The translations under genes and the position numbers were made by a program. Shown here in pieces: positions 37,101 through 46,177 of a DNA stretch of 64,000 bases (the stretch's first letter is position 1; each line of letters starts with the position of its first letter). The DNA is from Bacillus sp. EAC (GTDB lineage Bacteria; Bacillota; Bacilli; Bacillales; Bacillaceae_G), in the NCBI RefSeq assembly GCF_002156875.1, contig NZ_NCSY01000005.1, positions 124,001-188,000 of the forward strand, read 5' to 3'. The notes beneath the pieces are model-generated. The model was not told the origin of the DNA. It made no database searches and saw only the letters and a program-made list of their open reading frames with translations.

Positions 37101-38007
37101 TTACAATTTTCACTCCTGTTTGTTGCATATAGTGAAATAGGGCTCCGATTAAATTTGAATCGTTTTCAAAAGCACATCGCTCCACCGAAAGATCTAATGT
37201 TGCATGTTCGCCTCTCATTGTAGCTAGTACAGTATTGATTTGCCGAATTAATTCCTGGCGTTGACTAATAGCTCCACCAATTAGAATTTTCTCTGGATCA
37301 ATTACGTAAGCTACATTAAAGATACCTACTGCTAAGTATTTAATAAATTTTTCAACTTCTTCTTTTACTTCTATGTCACCATTGTCCAATAACTCAAAAA
37401 CTTTCTTACCGTTCATTGTTCTCCAATCAAGTCCTTTTCGTTTCGCTACAGCTTGAACTAAACTTGAAGTAGAGGCAACGTCACTCCATGTTTTACCTAC
37501 TGTCTCATTCAAATAATCTTTCATTAACATACAGCCAAATTCTCCAGCATGTAAGTTTTTACCTCTTCTAACTTTTTTATCCAGTACAACTACTCCGCCA
37601 ATTCCAGATCCAATTACAATACATATAAAATCATTTACATCTCTTGCAGACCCAATCCAAGCTTCAGCTAAACCAGCACAATTCGCATCATTTTCTAATT
37701 CGACTTGATATCCTGTGCTTTCAAACAATAACTGTTTTATATTCGGCCCGTGAATATATGGTACAGCACTTCCACCACCAATTATTCCAGAAACCACGTC
37801 TACTGCCCCTGGCATGCTTAATGCGATACCTTCTATCTTAACTTTTCTTTCATAATTTTTAACTATATATGTCACTCCATTAATAAATGCCTGAATATCT
37901 TCTCTAGGTGTTGGGACTGATCCTTTTTCAACGAAGCTACCATCTTCTTTCATTAAGGCGTATTTTATTGCTGATCCACCTAAATCAACTACAGCATAAT
38001 GTTTCAT
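37087..38007 (-). CDS. ROK-family sugar kinase (beta-glucoside kinase type)
   Basis: A 306-residue ROK kinase: phosphate loop DLGGSAIKYALM, ENDANCAGLAEAW with the catalytic Asp, and IVIGSGIGGVVV. The zinc motif CxCGxxGC usual in ROK glucokinases is absent; instead HAGEFGCMLM and a variable loop follow, as in beta-glucoside kinases (BglK). It lies between a GH1 enzyme and a GntR regulator, so it may phosphorylate a beta-linked disaccharide on C6 before hydrolysis. A glucokinase or allose-type role cannot be ruled out. Confidence 0.75.
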   Translation of the reverse strand: MKHYAVVDLGGSAIKYALMKEDGSFVEKGSVPTPREDIQAFINGVTYIVKNYERKVKIEGIALSMPGAVDVVSGIIGGGSAVPYIHGPNIKQLLFESTGYQVELENDANCAGLAEAWIGSARDVNDFICIVIGSGIGGVVVLDKKVRRGKNLHAGEFGCMLMKDYLNETVGKTWSDVASTSSLVQAVAKRKGLDWRTMNGKKVFELLDNGDIEVKEEVEKFIKYLAVGIFNVAYVIDPEKILIGGAISQRQELIRQINTVLATMRGEHATLDLSVERCAFENDSNLIGALFHYMQQTGVKIVSEQI

Positions 38008-38037
38008 GAAATGAACTCCCTTTTTATTAGCTTATTT

Positions 38038-39438
38038 TTACTCAATAATTAATTCGTTACTTTCAGCTACTTTTTTAAACCACATTCCACTTTTTTTAAT
38101 TGTACGTTCATAATTATTATTTAAATCTACTCGATAGAATCCATAGCGATTTTTGTACGCATTTAACCATGACCAGTTATCCATAAATGTCCATAAATGA
38201 TATCCAAAGCAATTAGAACCTTCACTAATTCCTTTATGTAACCATTTTAAATGCTCAGCTATAAATTCGATTCGATAGTCATCTTGAACAATGCCATTTT
38301 CATCTAAAAAACGTTCCTCGTCTTGAACTCCCATTCCATTTTCAGATATATACCAAGGAATATTATCGTAATGATCTCTTAAATTAATCGCGATATCATA
38401 TAAGGCTTTTTCATAGATTTCCCAGCCACGATAAATATTCATTTTCTTTCCTGGCATATCATAATTATCAAAGAAAGTTTCTGGCATGATTTGTGCTGAA
38501 GGATCAACTGGTGATTCCTTTGCTTTAATTCGACGTGGACAGTAATAGTTTACCCCTAGAAAATCAACAGTATTTTCACTAAGCAAAATTGAATCCCGTT
38601 CTTCAGTAGAAGGGAGTAGATCATTTTCCCTCATAAGAGAAATCAGTTCCTCTGGATAAAAACCTTTAATCGAGGGATCTAAAAAACTTCGATTAAATAA
38701 TAGATCTGCAATATTCGCAGCTTTCACATCTTCCTCATTTTGAATATCTCTCGGATAAGAAGGTGTTAAATTGATGACTATTCCAATTTGACCATTCTCA
38801 ACGTTGACATTACGAAACTCTCTAATTGCCATTGCACTAGAAATCATTGTATTGTAAGCAACTTGAACCGCACGTTTCATATCAACTACACATGGATAAT
38901 GGAATTGGTATAGATAACCACCTTCTACAGGAACAATTGGTTCATTATGAGTTGCCCATTTTTTTACTCGATCTCCAAACAATTCAAAACAAATACGTGC
39001 GTATCGACTATAAGCCTCTACGACTTCTCTATTTTCCCAACCACCTATTTCTTGCATAGCAAGTGGCATATCAAAGTGATATAAACCTATAATTGGTTCA
39101 ATATTATTATTTATTAACTCATTAATCATAGATTGATAGAATGCTACTGCTTCTTCATTAACTACGCCATTACCATCGGGAATTAAACGTGACCAAGAAA
39201 TTGATGTGCGATATGAATTAAAACCAATGTCCCTCATCCGTTTAATATCTTCCTTATATGTCACGTAGAAATTAGAAGCATCTGTTGGTCCAACTTCATT
39301 AAAGAAGCGATTCGGTTCAATTTCATACCAATGATCCCAAATATTTTTTCCTTTTCCGCATTTAAAAGCTGCTCCTTCTATTTGGGTAGCTGATGTAGCT
39401 GCGCCCCATAAAAATCCTTTTTTGAATGAATAGTTCAT
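38038..39438 (-). CDS. gmuD: GH1 6-phospho-beta-glycosidase (GmuD-like)
   Basis: A 466-residue family 1 glycoside hydrolase. Acid/base site THNEPIVPVEGGYLY and nucleophile site YISENGMG are intact. The C-terminal segment FMDNWSWLNAYKNRYGF carries the Ser and Tyr of the phosphate pocket known from 6-phospho-glycosidases, though the usual Lys position is Asn. It looks closest to B. subtilis GmuD from the glucomannan operon, as I remember that sequence. The ATG at 39438 has GGAGTG upstream; a longer frame lacks it. First gene of the GH1-ROK-GntR operon; no PTS genes are nearby. Confidence 0.8.
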   Translation of the reverse strand: MNYSFKKGFLWGAATSATQIEGAAFKCGKGKNIWDHWYEIEPNRFFNEVGPTDASNFYVTYKEDIKRMRDIGFNSYRTSISWSRLIPDGNGVVNEEAVAFYQSMINELINNNIEPIIGLYHFDMPLAMQEIGGWENREVVEAYSRYARICFELFGDRVKKWATHNEPIVPVEGGYLYQFHYPCVVDMKRAVQVAYNTMISSAMAIREFRNVNVENGQIGIVINLTPSYPRDIQNEEDVKAANIADLLFNRSFLDPSIKGFYPEELISLMRENDLLPSTEERDSILLSENTVDFLGVNYYCPRRIKAKESPVDPSAQIMPETFFDNYDMPGKKMNIYRGWEIYEKALYDIAINLRDHYDNIPWYISENGMGVQDEERFLDENGIVQDDYRIEFIAEHLKWLHKGISEGSNCFGYHLWTFMDNWSWLNAYKNRYGFYRVDLNNNYERTIKKSGMWFKKVAESNELIIE

Positions 39439-39489
39439 CTGAATCACTCCTAAATTAGTAATCAATTAATATAGCGTTTTCATACTAAT

Positions 39490-39495
39490 ATTATA
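39490..39495 (-). promoter_or_regulatory. -10 box of the GH1 operon promoter
   Basis: TATAAT on the minus strand, 52 bp before the GH1 start. The matching -35 region falls inside the operator palindrome and is weak, so repression by occlusion is plausible. Confidence 0.45.
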
Positions 39496-39506
39496 TCGAG
39501 CGATTT

Positions 39507-39528
39507 TTTAAAAGTATATACTTTTAAA
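39507..39528. promoter_or_regulatory. Perfect 22-bp palindrome, operator candidate for the GntR regulator
   Basis: Symmetric around TATA, with core AAAAGTATATACTTTT at 39510-39525 and matching TTT/AAA flanks. HutC-type GntR regulators bind such 16-20 bp palindromes. It sits at the expected -35 position of the operon. A weaker copy (AAAGGTATATTTTT) follows at about 39530. Confidence 0.65.
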
Positions 39529-39632
39529 TTAAAGGTATATTTTTTTGTGCGCAGATGGAACCAACTGCTTGCTTTAACAAAACCTAAAAATTTTTAGAAA
39601 AGGGCCTTAAAAAAATCAATTCCAATGGCATC

Positions 39633-40178
39633 TTATTGATTAGCAGGCTGCTTTTTACTTCTTAATACGGTAATAAAACCATCCAATATATCATGACTTA
39701 CCGAAAATCCTTTGCGTTTATAAAATTCTAGTGCGTTATCATTCCCATTTGAAACGTAAATAAAATAATCCTCTACATCTTCAAATTGTTTTAACCAATC
39801 CATCGACAAATTGAATAGCTTAGTACCTACACCATATTGCCTGTATTCTTCTTTAATATAAAATTGAGATAAACATCCTACATATTTTCCATTAACTGAA
39901 TCAAGATCAAAGAAAGTAGCAAATTCATTTGAATATGCCTCTTTGGGGGAAATATTCGAATAAACGTAACCTACGATTTTTTTCTCATCTTTCACTACTA
40001 CTATATAATTGTGAATTGCATTTTTTACTGACGGAACCATTCGTGTATCGAAATTCATAGCATCAAATAACTCTGGCTTTATGTATGCTTTTGACTTTTG
40101 AAAGACCATCAGTTCATTGCAAATATCTCTACAAAACTCAATATTTTCTTCCGTTATTACTTCATATTTTAAATTCAT
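39633..40178 (-). CDS. GNAT-family N-acetyltransferase
   Basis: A 181-residue acetyltransferase. The acetyl-CoA loop is seen in IKEEYRQYGVGTKLFNLSMDWL (in part) and the C-terminal GNDNALEFYKRKGFS is the usual closing motif. The substrate is unknown. GGAGTG precedes the ATG. It is a single gene between the GH1 operon and a TfoX-like gene. Confidence 0.8.
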   Translation of the reverse strand: MNLKYEVITEENIEFCRDICNELMVFQKSKAYIKPELFDAMNFDTRMVPSVKNAIHNYIVVVKDEKKIVGYVYSNISPKEAYSNEFATFFDLDSVNGKYVGCLSQFYIKEEYRQYGVGTKLFNLSMDWLKQFEDVEDYFIYVSNGNDNALEFYKRKGFSVSHDILDGFITVLRSKKQPANQ

Positions 40179-40262
40179 TTTTTACACTCCTATATTAATG
40201 TTTAGTTAACTTCATATTAAGAGGGAAGGATTCGTTTTTTTGCTTTTTGTAATCTTCGTTGC

Positions 40263-40292
40263 TAAATATGGAGTTTTGTAGATTTCTGCTCC
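40263..40292 (-). repeat. Fragment of the dispersed intergenic repeat
   Basis: On the minus strand GGAGCAGAAATCTACAAAAC followed by TCCATATTTAGC matches the right end of copies B and C. The rest of the element is missing. Confidence 0.5.
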
Positions 40293-40362
40293 AATCATCT
40301 TCTTGCTTAACACTTTTCATTTTCAAATCTTTTTTATGAGCAACAAGCTTTTAGAAAATAGC

Positions 40363-40686
40363 CTATTTTTTAATTAAACTTCTTACGTATGCCATTCCTT
40401 TTATTGAATAGTCAAACCATTGTTGATTGTCGTTATATGGAATTTCAATCCATTCCTTCATAGGTTTACCACCCATTGGGTCGAAATTTTGAGCACCTTT
40501 CAATTTTAAAGCTTCTTCCACATCTTCAGATTTTAATTTAACAACTAAATTTGGTTCATTATAAAATACAAAAACTTTCCCTTGTACTTTTAAGCCTTTA
40601 TGTCCAAAAATACTACCTTTAATCGCATCATGATTATTAATTAACTCTGTTCGTAAATCTTCGAATAACTCAATCGTTTCCTTCAT
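40363..40686 (-). CDS. TfoX_N/MmcQ-like small protein
   Basis: A 107-residue protein with the pattern GHKGLKVQGKVFVFYNEPNL...LKSEDVEEALKL...FDPMGGKPMKEWIEIP, typical of small stand-alone proteins of the TfoX N-terminal/MmcQ-YjbR group. The start at 40686 has AAAGGA at 9 nt; an ATG three codons before it overlaps that site. The cellular role is not known. Confidence 0.65.
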   Translation of the reverse strand: MKETIELFEDLRTELINNHDAIKGSIFGHKGLKVQGKVFVFYNEPNLVVKLKSEDVEEALKLKGAQNFDPMGGKPMKEWIEIPYNDNQQWFDYSIKGMAYVRSLIKK

Positions 40687-40879
40687 AATCACCATTCCTT
40701 TTTGAATGTTAATACTTTCATTTTAACAGTTTCAACTTTTTTGAGAATCATAAACAAAGATGGATTTTTAGAATAATAACAATAGCTTACATTAATAACT
40801 TATTGATATTATTCATTTTTAAATCGCACATTATAATAATAGTATAGATTAATTAACAAGTAGCTAAGGAGGTACTCGT

Positions 40880-41656
40880 ATGTCAATTAATTTTCATGAT
40901 GCTAAAAATAAAATGACTTATACAACTAGAGTAGCAGATCAGTCTTGGATTCAGTTAATGAAAGAAAATATTAATTTTGCAGGTAAAGAAGCTGTTGATA
41001 TAGGTTGTGGTGGTGGCATTTATTCAAAAGCACTGGCTCTACTCGATGTTAAAAATATAATTGCAGTAGATTTTTCAGAAGAAATGTTAAAAGGGGCTGC
41101 TGAAAACTGTAAAGAATTTGAGAATATTACCTTCTTAAAAGGTGACGCATATAATACAAAACTTCCGTCTTCTAAATTTGATATCGTTTTAGAAAGAGCC
41201 CTAATTCATCATTTAAATGATTTAAATACCTGCTTTCTCGAAGCGCATCGAATATTAAAAAAAGATGGTATTTTAATCGTACAAGATCGAACACCAGATG
41301 ATTGTTTATTACCTGGTGATGAAAATCATTTAAGAGGTTATTTTTTTGAGCAGTTTCCGAAGCTGATTGAAATAGAAACTGCCAGAAGATATCATTCAAA
41401 AGAAGTCATTACAGCAATTGAATCGAATGGATTTGAAATAGAAAAAGAAGTTAAGCACTTGGAAACTAGATGTAATTACGAGAATTTAGACTCACTTAGT
41501 CAGGATCTTCTATCAAGATCAGGTCGCTCTATTCTTCATGAACTAACTGATCGGGAACTACAAGAGTTGGTTCATACGATACAAAGTAAACTTGCCAATA
41601 AAACTTCTATCGTTGAAAGAGACCGCTGGACAATATGGATTGCTCGAAAAAAATAG
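40880..41656 (+). CDS. Class I SAM-dependent methyltransferase
   Basis: A 258-residue enzyme. SAM-binding motif I VDIGCGGGIYSKAL, acidic motif II (AVDFSEEML) and the motif around DIVLERALIHHL are present. The substrate is unknown; the UbiE/small-molecule branch is likely. AAGGAGGT precedes the ATG. A bidirectional terminator separates it from the HIT gene. Confidence 0.85.
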   Translation: MSINFHDAKNKMTYTTRVADQSWIQLMKENINFAGKEAVDIGCGGGIYSKALALLDVKNIIAVDFSEEMLKGAAENCKEFENITFLKGDAYNTKLPSSKFDIVLERALIHHLNDLNTCFLEAHRILKKDGILIVQDRTPDDCLLPGDENHLRGYFFEQFPKLIEIETARRYHSKEVITAIESNGFEIEKEVKHLETRCNYENLDSLSQDLLSRSGRSILHELTDRELQELVHTIQSKLANKTSIVERDRWTIWIARKK

Positions 41657-41663
41657 CAGACTT

Positions 41664-41699
41664 AAAAAGGTAAGAACTTATAAGAGTACTTACCTTTTT
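41664..41699. terminator. Bidirectional terminator
   Basis: AAAAAGGTAAG / CTTACCTTTTT stem with T/A tracts on both sides, between the convergent methyltransferase and HIT genes. Confidence 0.85.
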
Positions 41700-41722
41700 G
41701 ATGTTCATATTTTATTTGATTT

Positions 41723-42124
41723 TCATTTTACTCTTTTATTTTCAGATTGTTTAATCCAATAACGAATACCTTTACCAGCAAAAGCTTCATCATTGTATCT
41801 CGGAATGACGTGAAAATGACTATGAAGAATCGTTTGATTTGATACTTCCCCTACATTCCACCCTAGTGTATATCCATCTGGTGAAAACTTTTCGTTTAAG
41901 TAATTTTTTGCAGCATGTAAAAGTTCGTATGTATCATTCCACTCTTGTTTTGTTAAATCAAATGTATTTTCTCGATGCTTCTTTGGCACAATTACACCAC
42001 TTCCTTCTAATACATCTTGTTCAAGGTTATGCTGTAAAAAATAACAGGTTTCATTTTCAAATACGATGTTCTGATTATGATCTTTTAGTGGATTACAAAA
42101 AGTACAATTTTCTACGTATGACAT
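41723..42124 (-). CDS. HIT-family nucleotide hydrolase
   Basis: A 133-residue protein with the histidine triad HSHFHVIPRY and a CTFC...H zinc-type N-terminus. HIT enzymes hydrolyse dinucleoside polyphosphates or AMP conjugates. The ATG at 42124 has AAGGGAGA upstream. It follows the KinB-like kinase gene by 13 bp on the same strand, so both are probably in one transcript. Confidence 0.85.
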   Translation of the reverse strand: MSYVENCTFCNPLKDHNQNIVFENETCYFLQHNLEQDVLEGSGVIVPKKHRENTFDLTKQEWNDTYELLHAAKNYLNEKFSPDGYTLGWNVGEVSNQTILHSHFHVIPRYNDEAFAGKGIRYWIKQSENKRVK

Positions 42125-42137
42125 GTATAAATCTCCC

Positions 42138-43412
42138 TTAAATGCTAGCACTTGGTTCTGATATCTCTATTTTTGGTAGTTTAATTGTGACTTTCGTTCC
42201 TTCATCAATCTTACTTTCAAAAGAAATAGTACCACGCATTGCTTCAATTATACGAACAGATACAGTTGTCCCAACTCCCGTACCCTTTTCTTTTGTGGAA
42301 TAAAAGAGCGTACCGATCCGAGTTAACTGCTCCTTTGTCATTCCTTTACCATTATCTTTAATAGTGATAACTGCATTTTCACCATCATCAAATAGTTTTG
42401 TATGTACATAACCTCCAGTATCGGTTGCTTCTATCGCATTTTTAATAAGATTAATTAAGGCTTGTTTTAATTGATTCTTATCTGTATACAAAAATGTCTC
42501 AGCCAATATTTCACCTTTTAAAAATACATTTTGTTTCAATGCTAGAGGCTCTAAAAGAGTAACAACATCTGTTACACTTGATTTTAAATTAACAGTTTCG
42601 ACCTTATCGAATTGAGGCTTAGCAAAATTCAAATAATCATTAATGATTCCTTCTGCCCGTCCTAATTCACTTAAAACTAAAGGTAAAAACTCTTGAGATT
42701 GATGATCTTTATTTTGCTGCATTAATTGTAGAAACCCTTTTACAACTGTCAGTGGGTTCCGGACCTCATGCGCTATTGAAGCCGCCATCTCACTTAATGT
42801 ATTTAATTTTTCGGCACGTTGTATTTCCCTATGTAAAAGCTTTCTTTCAATTAGAATTTCAACTAGTTTTGCAGCTAAAGTAATTGCGATTATTTCAATA
42901 CTAATAAAAATTAAAATCAAACCATAAAGTCTATAATCACTTTTAAAACTTATATTGCTAGTAAGCAAGAATGATATTAATATGCTTAACTGAACAATTG
43001 CTGGCCAAAAACTTATTAACGCTGTTAAAATAATTCGCTGCTTCGGCTTGAATTTCCAAAACCATTTAGATAAAACTAATGAACCTAATGATGATAAAGT
43101 GATACTGATCACACCAAAGATGATTGCATCTCCACCCAAAATAAATCGAGCAAGTAAAATGGCTGAAAATGTAAGCAGTCCCCACCGATATCCACCATAA
43201 AGAAATGCCATTGTCAGTGGTATATATCGCAAATCCCAAAAAAGCCCATACGCTGGATACGGAAATGCCATACAAAGAAAACCTGCGACTGCTTGAAACA
43301 TACCAAATAAATAGATTTTATCTTTATAACCGTGATGCTCATAAATAATACTGTATATCAATATCGGACTTAAAATGATTAATACATGTAATAATAGTTT
43401 TTCAACTAACAC
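42138..43412 (-). CDS. Membrane sensor histidine kinase, KinB-like
   Basis: A 424-residue kinase with about six N-terminal membrane helices (1-190), then H-box SIAHEVRNPLTVVKGF with the phospho-accepting His, N-box NLIKNAIEA and an HATPase domain. Layout and sequence resemble B. subtilis sporulation kinase KinB. The G2 box reads GTGVGTTVS, where GTGLGLTVS is usual, which may lower activity. The start is GTG with GGGG upstream. A CodY-like box lies about 30 bp before the start; kinB of B. subtilis is also CodY-controlled. No response regulator is adjacent, as expected for a phosphorelay orphan kinase. Confidence 0.8.
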   Translation of the reverse strand: MLVEKLLLHVLIILSPILIYSIIYEHHGYKDKIYLFGMFQAVAGFLCMAFPYPAYGLFWDLRYIPLTMAFLYGGYRWGLLTFSAILLARFILGGDAIIFGVISITLSSLGSLVLSKWFWKFKPKQRIILTALISFWPAIVQLSILISFLLTSNISFKSDYRLYGLILIFISIEIIAITLAAKLVEILIERKLLHREIQRAEKLNTLSEMAASIAHEVRNPLTVVKGFLQLMQQNKDHQSQEFLPLVLSELGRAEGIINDYLNFAKPQFDKVETVNLKSSVTDVVTLLEPLALKQNVFLKGEILAETFLYTDKNQLKQALINLIKNAIEATDTGGYVHTKLFDDGENAVITIKDNGKGMTKEQLTRIGTLFYSTKEKGTGVGTTVSVRIIEAMRGTISFESKIDEGTKVTIKLPKIEISEPSASI

Positions 43413-43437
43413 CTTTTTATTCCCCGCTGATAGAATA

Positions 43438-43452
43438 TTTTTTCTGAAAATA
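43438..43452. promoter_or_regulatory. CodY-like box upstream of the first KinB-like kinase
   Basis: TTTTTTCTGAAAATA matches 12 of 15 positions of AATTTTCWGAAAATT, including the whole central TTTTCTGAAAAT. Confidence 0.5.
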
Positions 43453-43626
43453 TAGCACTTAAGTAATACGACAAAATAACAAAAAACCCTCTATCTTTTG
43501 ACGTTTTTCTGTATTTTTCTAATTCCATTTATTAAAGCCCTCTGTACCATAGGTAAAAAAGATGCGTTTATAAGTTTAAACATTTATACTGTAAAAGTAT
43601 CAAAATGAATTTGGAAAGGACTTCTT

Positions 43627-44784
43627 ATGAATAGAAGATTATTATTAAATATCGTTATTTTCACTTCGCTGTTCTTATTAATAAACTTATATCTAGGCTT
43701 TCATGGCTGGATTTTCATTAATAATTTATTCAATAAAGATTTACATTTATCCATTAAAATCATCTATTGGACTTTATTTTGGTTTGTGACCTTTGCCTAT
43801 ATACTTTCACGAGTTTTAAAACATCAACTACCTCAATCCATTTTTAAGCCTTTACACCGTTTGGGTGCATATTGGCTAGCAATCATCTACTATCTTATCT
43901 TTTTGCTAATTATCACTGATATAGTTGGATGGATTTTACATTTAACTACTGGTCTACATTCTAAAACACTTATTGTAGTTCTTGGAACAATTGTTGTCAT
44001 GATTTTATTTATCGTTATTTCACTTGGTCGTAGTAATGCATTAAACTCAAAGTTCGTTCATTATGATATCCAAATCGATAAACCAGATGACCAATATAAA
44101 GAACTGGCAATTGTATTAATTTCGGATTTACATTTAAGTACCTTAGTTACTAATAAAAGATTAGAATACCTTGTAGATAAAATAAATAAACTGGCACCTG
44201 ATCTTATATTAATTGCAGGCGATATTATTGATGAAGATATTACACCGTTTGTTGAAGAAAATATGGTAGAAACATTAAAAAAACTGAATCCTACTATTGG
44301 AACATATGCTATTCCAGGCAATCACGATTATTATGGTGGTCACCTAAATCGACTAGCAGAGCAATTAGATGAAGCAGGAATTCCATTACTTTTAGACGAG
44401 AAGCAACTTGTTCAAGACAGTTTTTATATTGTCGGTCGAAAAGACTTAGCTAGTAAGAATCGCTTAGAGCTCCATGAGCTATTGGAAGGAATTGATCATA
44501 GTAAACCGATTATCCTACTTGATCATCAACCTTATCGATTAGATATACCTACTAAACTAAAAGTAGATTTACAAGTATCTGGTCACACGCATCGTGGTCA
44601 ATTCATGCCAAACCATTTCATTACTCGTAAACTATATGAAATCGACTGGGGATATTTACAGAAAGAACAATCTCATTTTGTAGTCTCGTCCGGTTTTGGT
44701 ACATGGGGACCACCGATTCGAACTGGTAACCCATCTGAAATAGTTACGATTACTATGAGATTTAAAGAAAATAATTCAAAATAA
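43627..44784 (+). CDS. Membrane-anchored metallophosphoesterase
   Basis: A 385-residue protein with about four to five N-terminal membrane helices (1-130) and a C-terminal calcineurin-like phosphoesterase domain. Metal ligands are seen in LISDLHLS, AGDIIDE, GNHDYYGG, LDHQPYRLDI and SGHTHRGQ. This layout is common in Bacillus (YkuE-like and relatives). The substrate is unknown. GGAAAGGA precedes the start. It lies alone between two KinB-like kinase genes. Confidence 0.85.
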   Translation: MNRRLLLNIVIFTSLFLLINLYLGFHGWIFINNLFNKDLHLSIKIIYWTLFWFVTFAYILSRVLKHQLPQSIFKPLHRLGAYWLAIIYYLIFLLIITDIVGWILHLTTGLHSKTLIVVLGTIVVMILFIVISLGRSNALNSKFVHYDIQIDKPDDQYKELAIVLISDLHLSTLVTNKRLEYLVDKINKLAPDLILIAGDIIDEDITPFVEENMVETLKKLNPTIGTYAIPGNHDYYGGHLNRLAEQLDEAGIPLLLDEKQLVQDSFYIVGRKDLASKNRLELHELLEGIDHSKPIILLDHQPYRLDIPTKLKVDLQVSGHTHRGQFMPNHFITRKLYEIDWGYLQKEQSHFVVSSGFGTWGPPIRTGNPSEIVTITMRFKENNSK

Positions 44785-44790
44785 CTAATT

Positions 44791-44826
44791 GAGACCTATA
44801 GACGTATATCTATGGTCTCTTTTTTT
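44791..44826 (+). terminator. Terminator of the phosphoesterase gene
   Basis: GAGACC-T-ATAGA / TCTATGGTCTC stem with one bulged base and a T8 run. Confidence 0.85.
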
Positions 44827-44856
44827 CTAAAGAATTTTTAATTTTTATCTATAAAA

Positions 44857-44871
44857 AATATTCTGAAAAGT
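44857..44871. promoter_or_regulatory. CodY-like box upstream of the second KinB-like kinase
   Basis: AATATTCTGAAAAGT matches 13 of 15 positions of the CodY consensus, 45 bp before the kinase start. Confidence 0.55.
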
Positions 44872-44915
44872 GTAAACTATTAATGTCGGGTTCATTATAG
44901 AATGGAGAAAAACAC

Positions 44916-46139
44916 ATGAAGAATACGGAGTATTACAACAACAGAAGTCGTCGTATTTATATTATTTTTATGGCTACACTGGTTTCATTACTAGTTATAG
45001 GTATTATACTCTCTCCATTAACCTGGAAAGAGCATCCGATTGAGATGATTACTCAAATAAGTTTAATGGTAATTGTGATACTTACTTTACTCTATTTTGT
45101 TAAGACAAATAGTACATTGTCAAAATTAATATTTACTACAATCTCATCTTTATATGTTTATATTAAGTTTTGGACTTATCCAGATACATCAACCATGTAT
45201 AGTTTTGTAGCAATTATCCCTATTTTCACCATCTTTTTATATAATCGTATTGCTTTTTATATTGGGTGGATTCTCAATATATTTATTGGTCCAATTTTTG
45301 TCCTTCTAATTACATTTACAAGTTTAAAAGAACGATTTACATATATCGCAATGGATCCAGTTGGAAATATTTTAGAATTCTTGGCAATCCAATTAATCCT
45401 ACTATTTGTATTCTTACAAACCGAAACAAAGGTAGTCGCCTTAGATACTTATCATAGTGAAATTCAACATGCAAAACAATTAAATTCAATTGGACAGCTA
45501 GCAGCAACAATTGCTCATGAAATTCGCAATCCAATCACAGTTGTAAAAGGATTTGCACAGCTATTTCAAAAAACGAAAAAGATGTCTAAAGATGAAGCAT
45601 TTTATATTGAGACAATGTTAAAAGAATTGGAATATGCTCAAATTATTATTAATGATTATCTTTCTTTAGCTAAGCCTCAAACTGAAACAATCCAGGTCAT
45701 TGAAGTTAATCAAGAAATACTTAATGTAACAGATTTATTAGCATCAATGGCTAATAGTCATAGTATTGGTTTCCAATTAAATTTAAAGGACATGGTTTAT
45801 ACAAAAATAAATCCAATCGAATTTAAACAAGTCTTAGTTAATCTTATGAAAAACGCCATTGAGTCGATGGATAATCCTGGATATATTACGGTAAATTTAG
45901 AAAAAGCAAATGGATACGCACTAATTGAAATCATTGATACAGGAATCGGTATGTCACAAGAAACAATTCATAGGTTAGGTACACCTTTCTATTCATTGAA
46001 AGAAAGAGGGACAGGTATCGGATTAACAGTTTGCTTTAATATAATTGAAAAATTTAAAGGGAAAATTAATATTAAAAGTAAAGAATTTGAAGGGACAACT
46101 TTCCAAATTTATTTACCGATTTGGGATATAGCTCAATAA
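44916..46139 (+). CDS. Membrane sensor histidine kinase, KinB-like paralogue
   Basis: A 407-residue kinase with about six membrane helices in the first 185 residues, then H-box TIAHEIRNPITVVKGF, N-box NLMKNAIES, G1 IIDTGIGMS and a normal G2 box GTGIGLTVC. It is clearly a paralogue of the kinase at 42138-43412, which lies on the other strand 2.5 kb away. No response regulator is adjacent. GGAG precedes the ATG. It likely feeds the Spo0F/Spo0A phosphorelay, by family only. Confidence 0.8.
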   Translation: MKNTEYYNNRSRRIYIIFMATLVSLLVIGIILSPLTWKEHPIEMITQISLMVIVILTLLYFVKTNSTLSKLIFTTISSLYVYIKFWTYPDTSTMYSFVAIIPIFTIFLYNRIAFYIGWILNIFIGPIFVLLITFTSLKERFTYIAMDPVGNILEFLAIQLILLFVFLQTETKVVALDTYHSEIQHAKQLNSIGQLAATIAHEIRNPITVVKGFAQLFQKTKKMSKDEAFYIETMLKELEYAQIIINDYLSLAKPQTETIQVIEVNQEILNVTDLLASMANSHSIGFQLNLKDMVYTKINPIEFKQVLVNLMKNAIESMDNPGYITVNLEKANGYALIEIIDTGIGMSQETIHRLGTPFYSLKERGTGIGLTVCFNIIEKFKGKINIKSKEFEGTTFQIYLPIWDIAQ

Positions 46140-46173
46140 AAAAAGCTCACTTAACTGTGAGCTTTCTTTTTTT
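46140..46173. terminator. Bidirectional terminator between kinase and azoreductase
   Basis: AAAAAGCTCAC / GTGAGCTTTCTTTTTTT stem directly after the kinase stop; it also ends the convergent azoreductase transcript. Confidence 0.85.
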
Positions 46174-46177
46174 AAAG

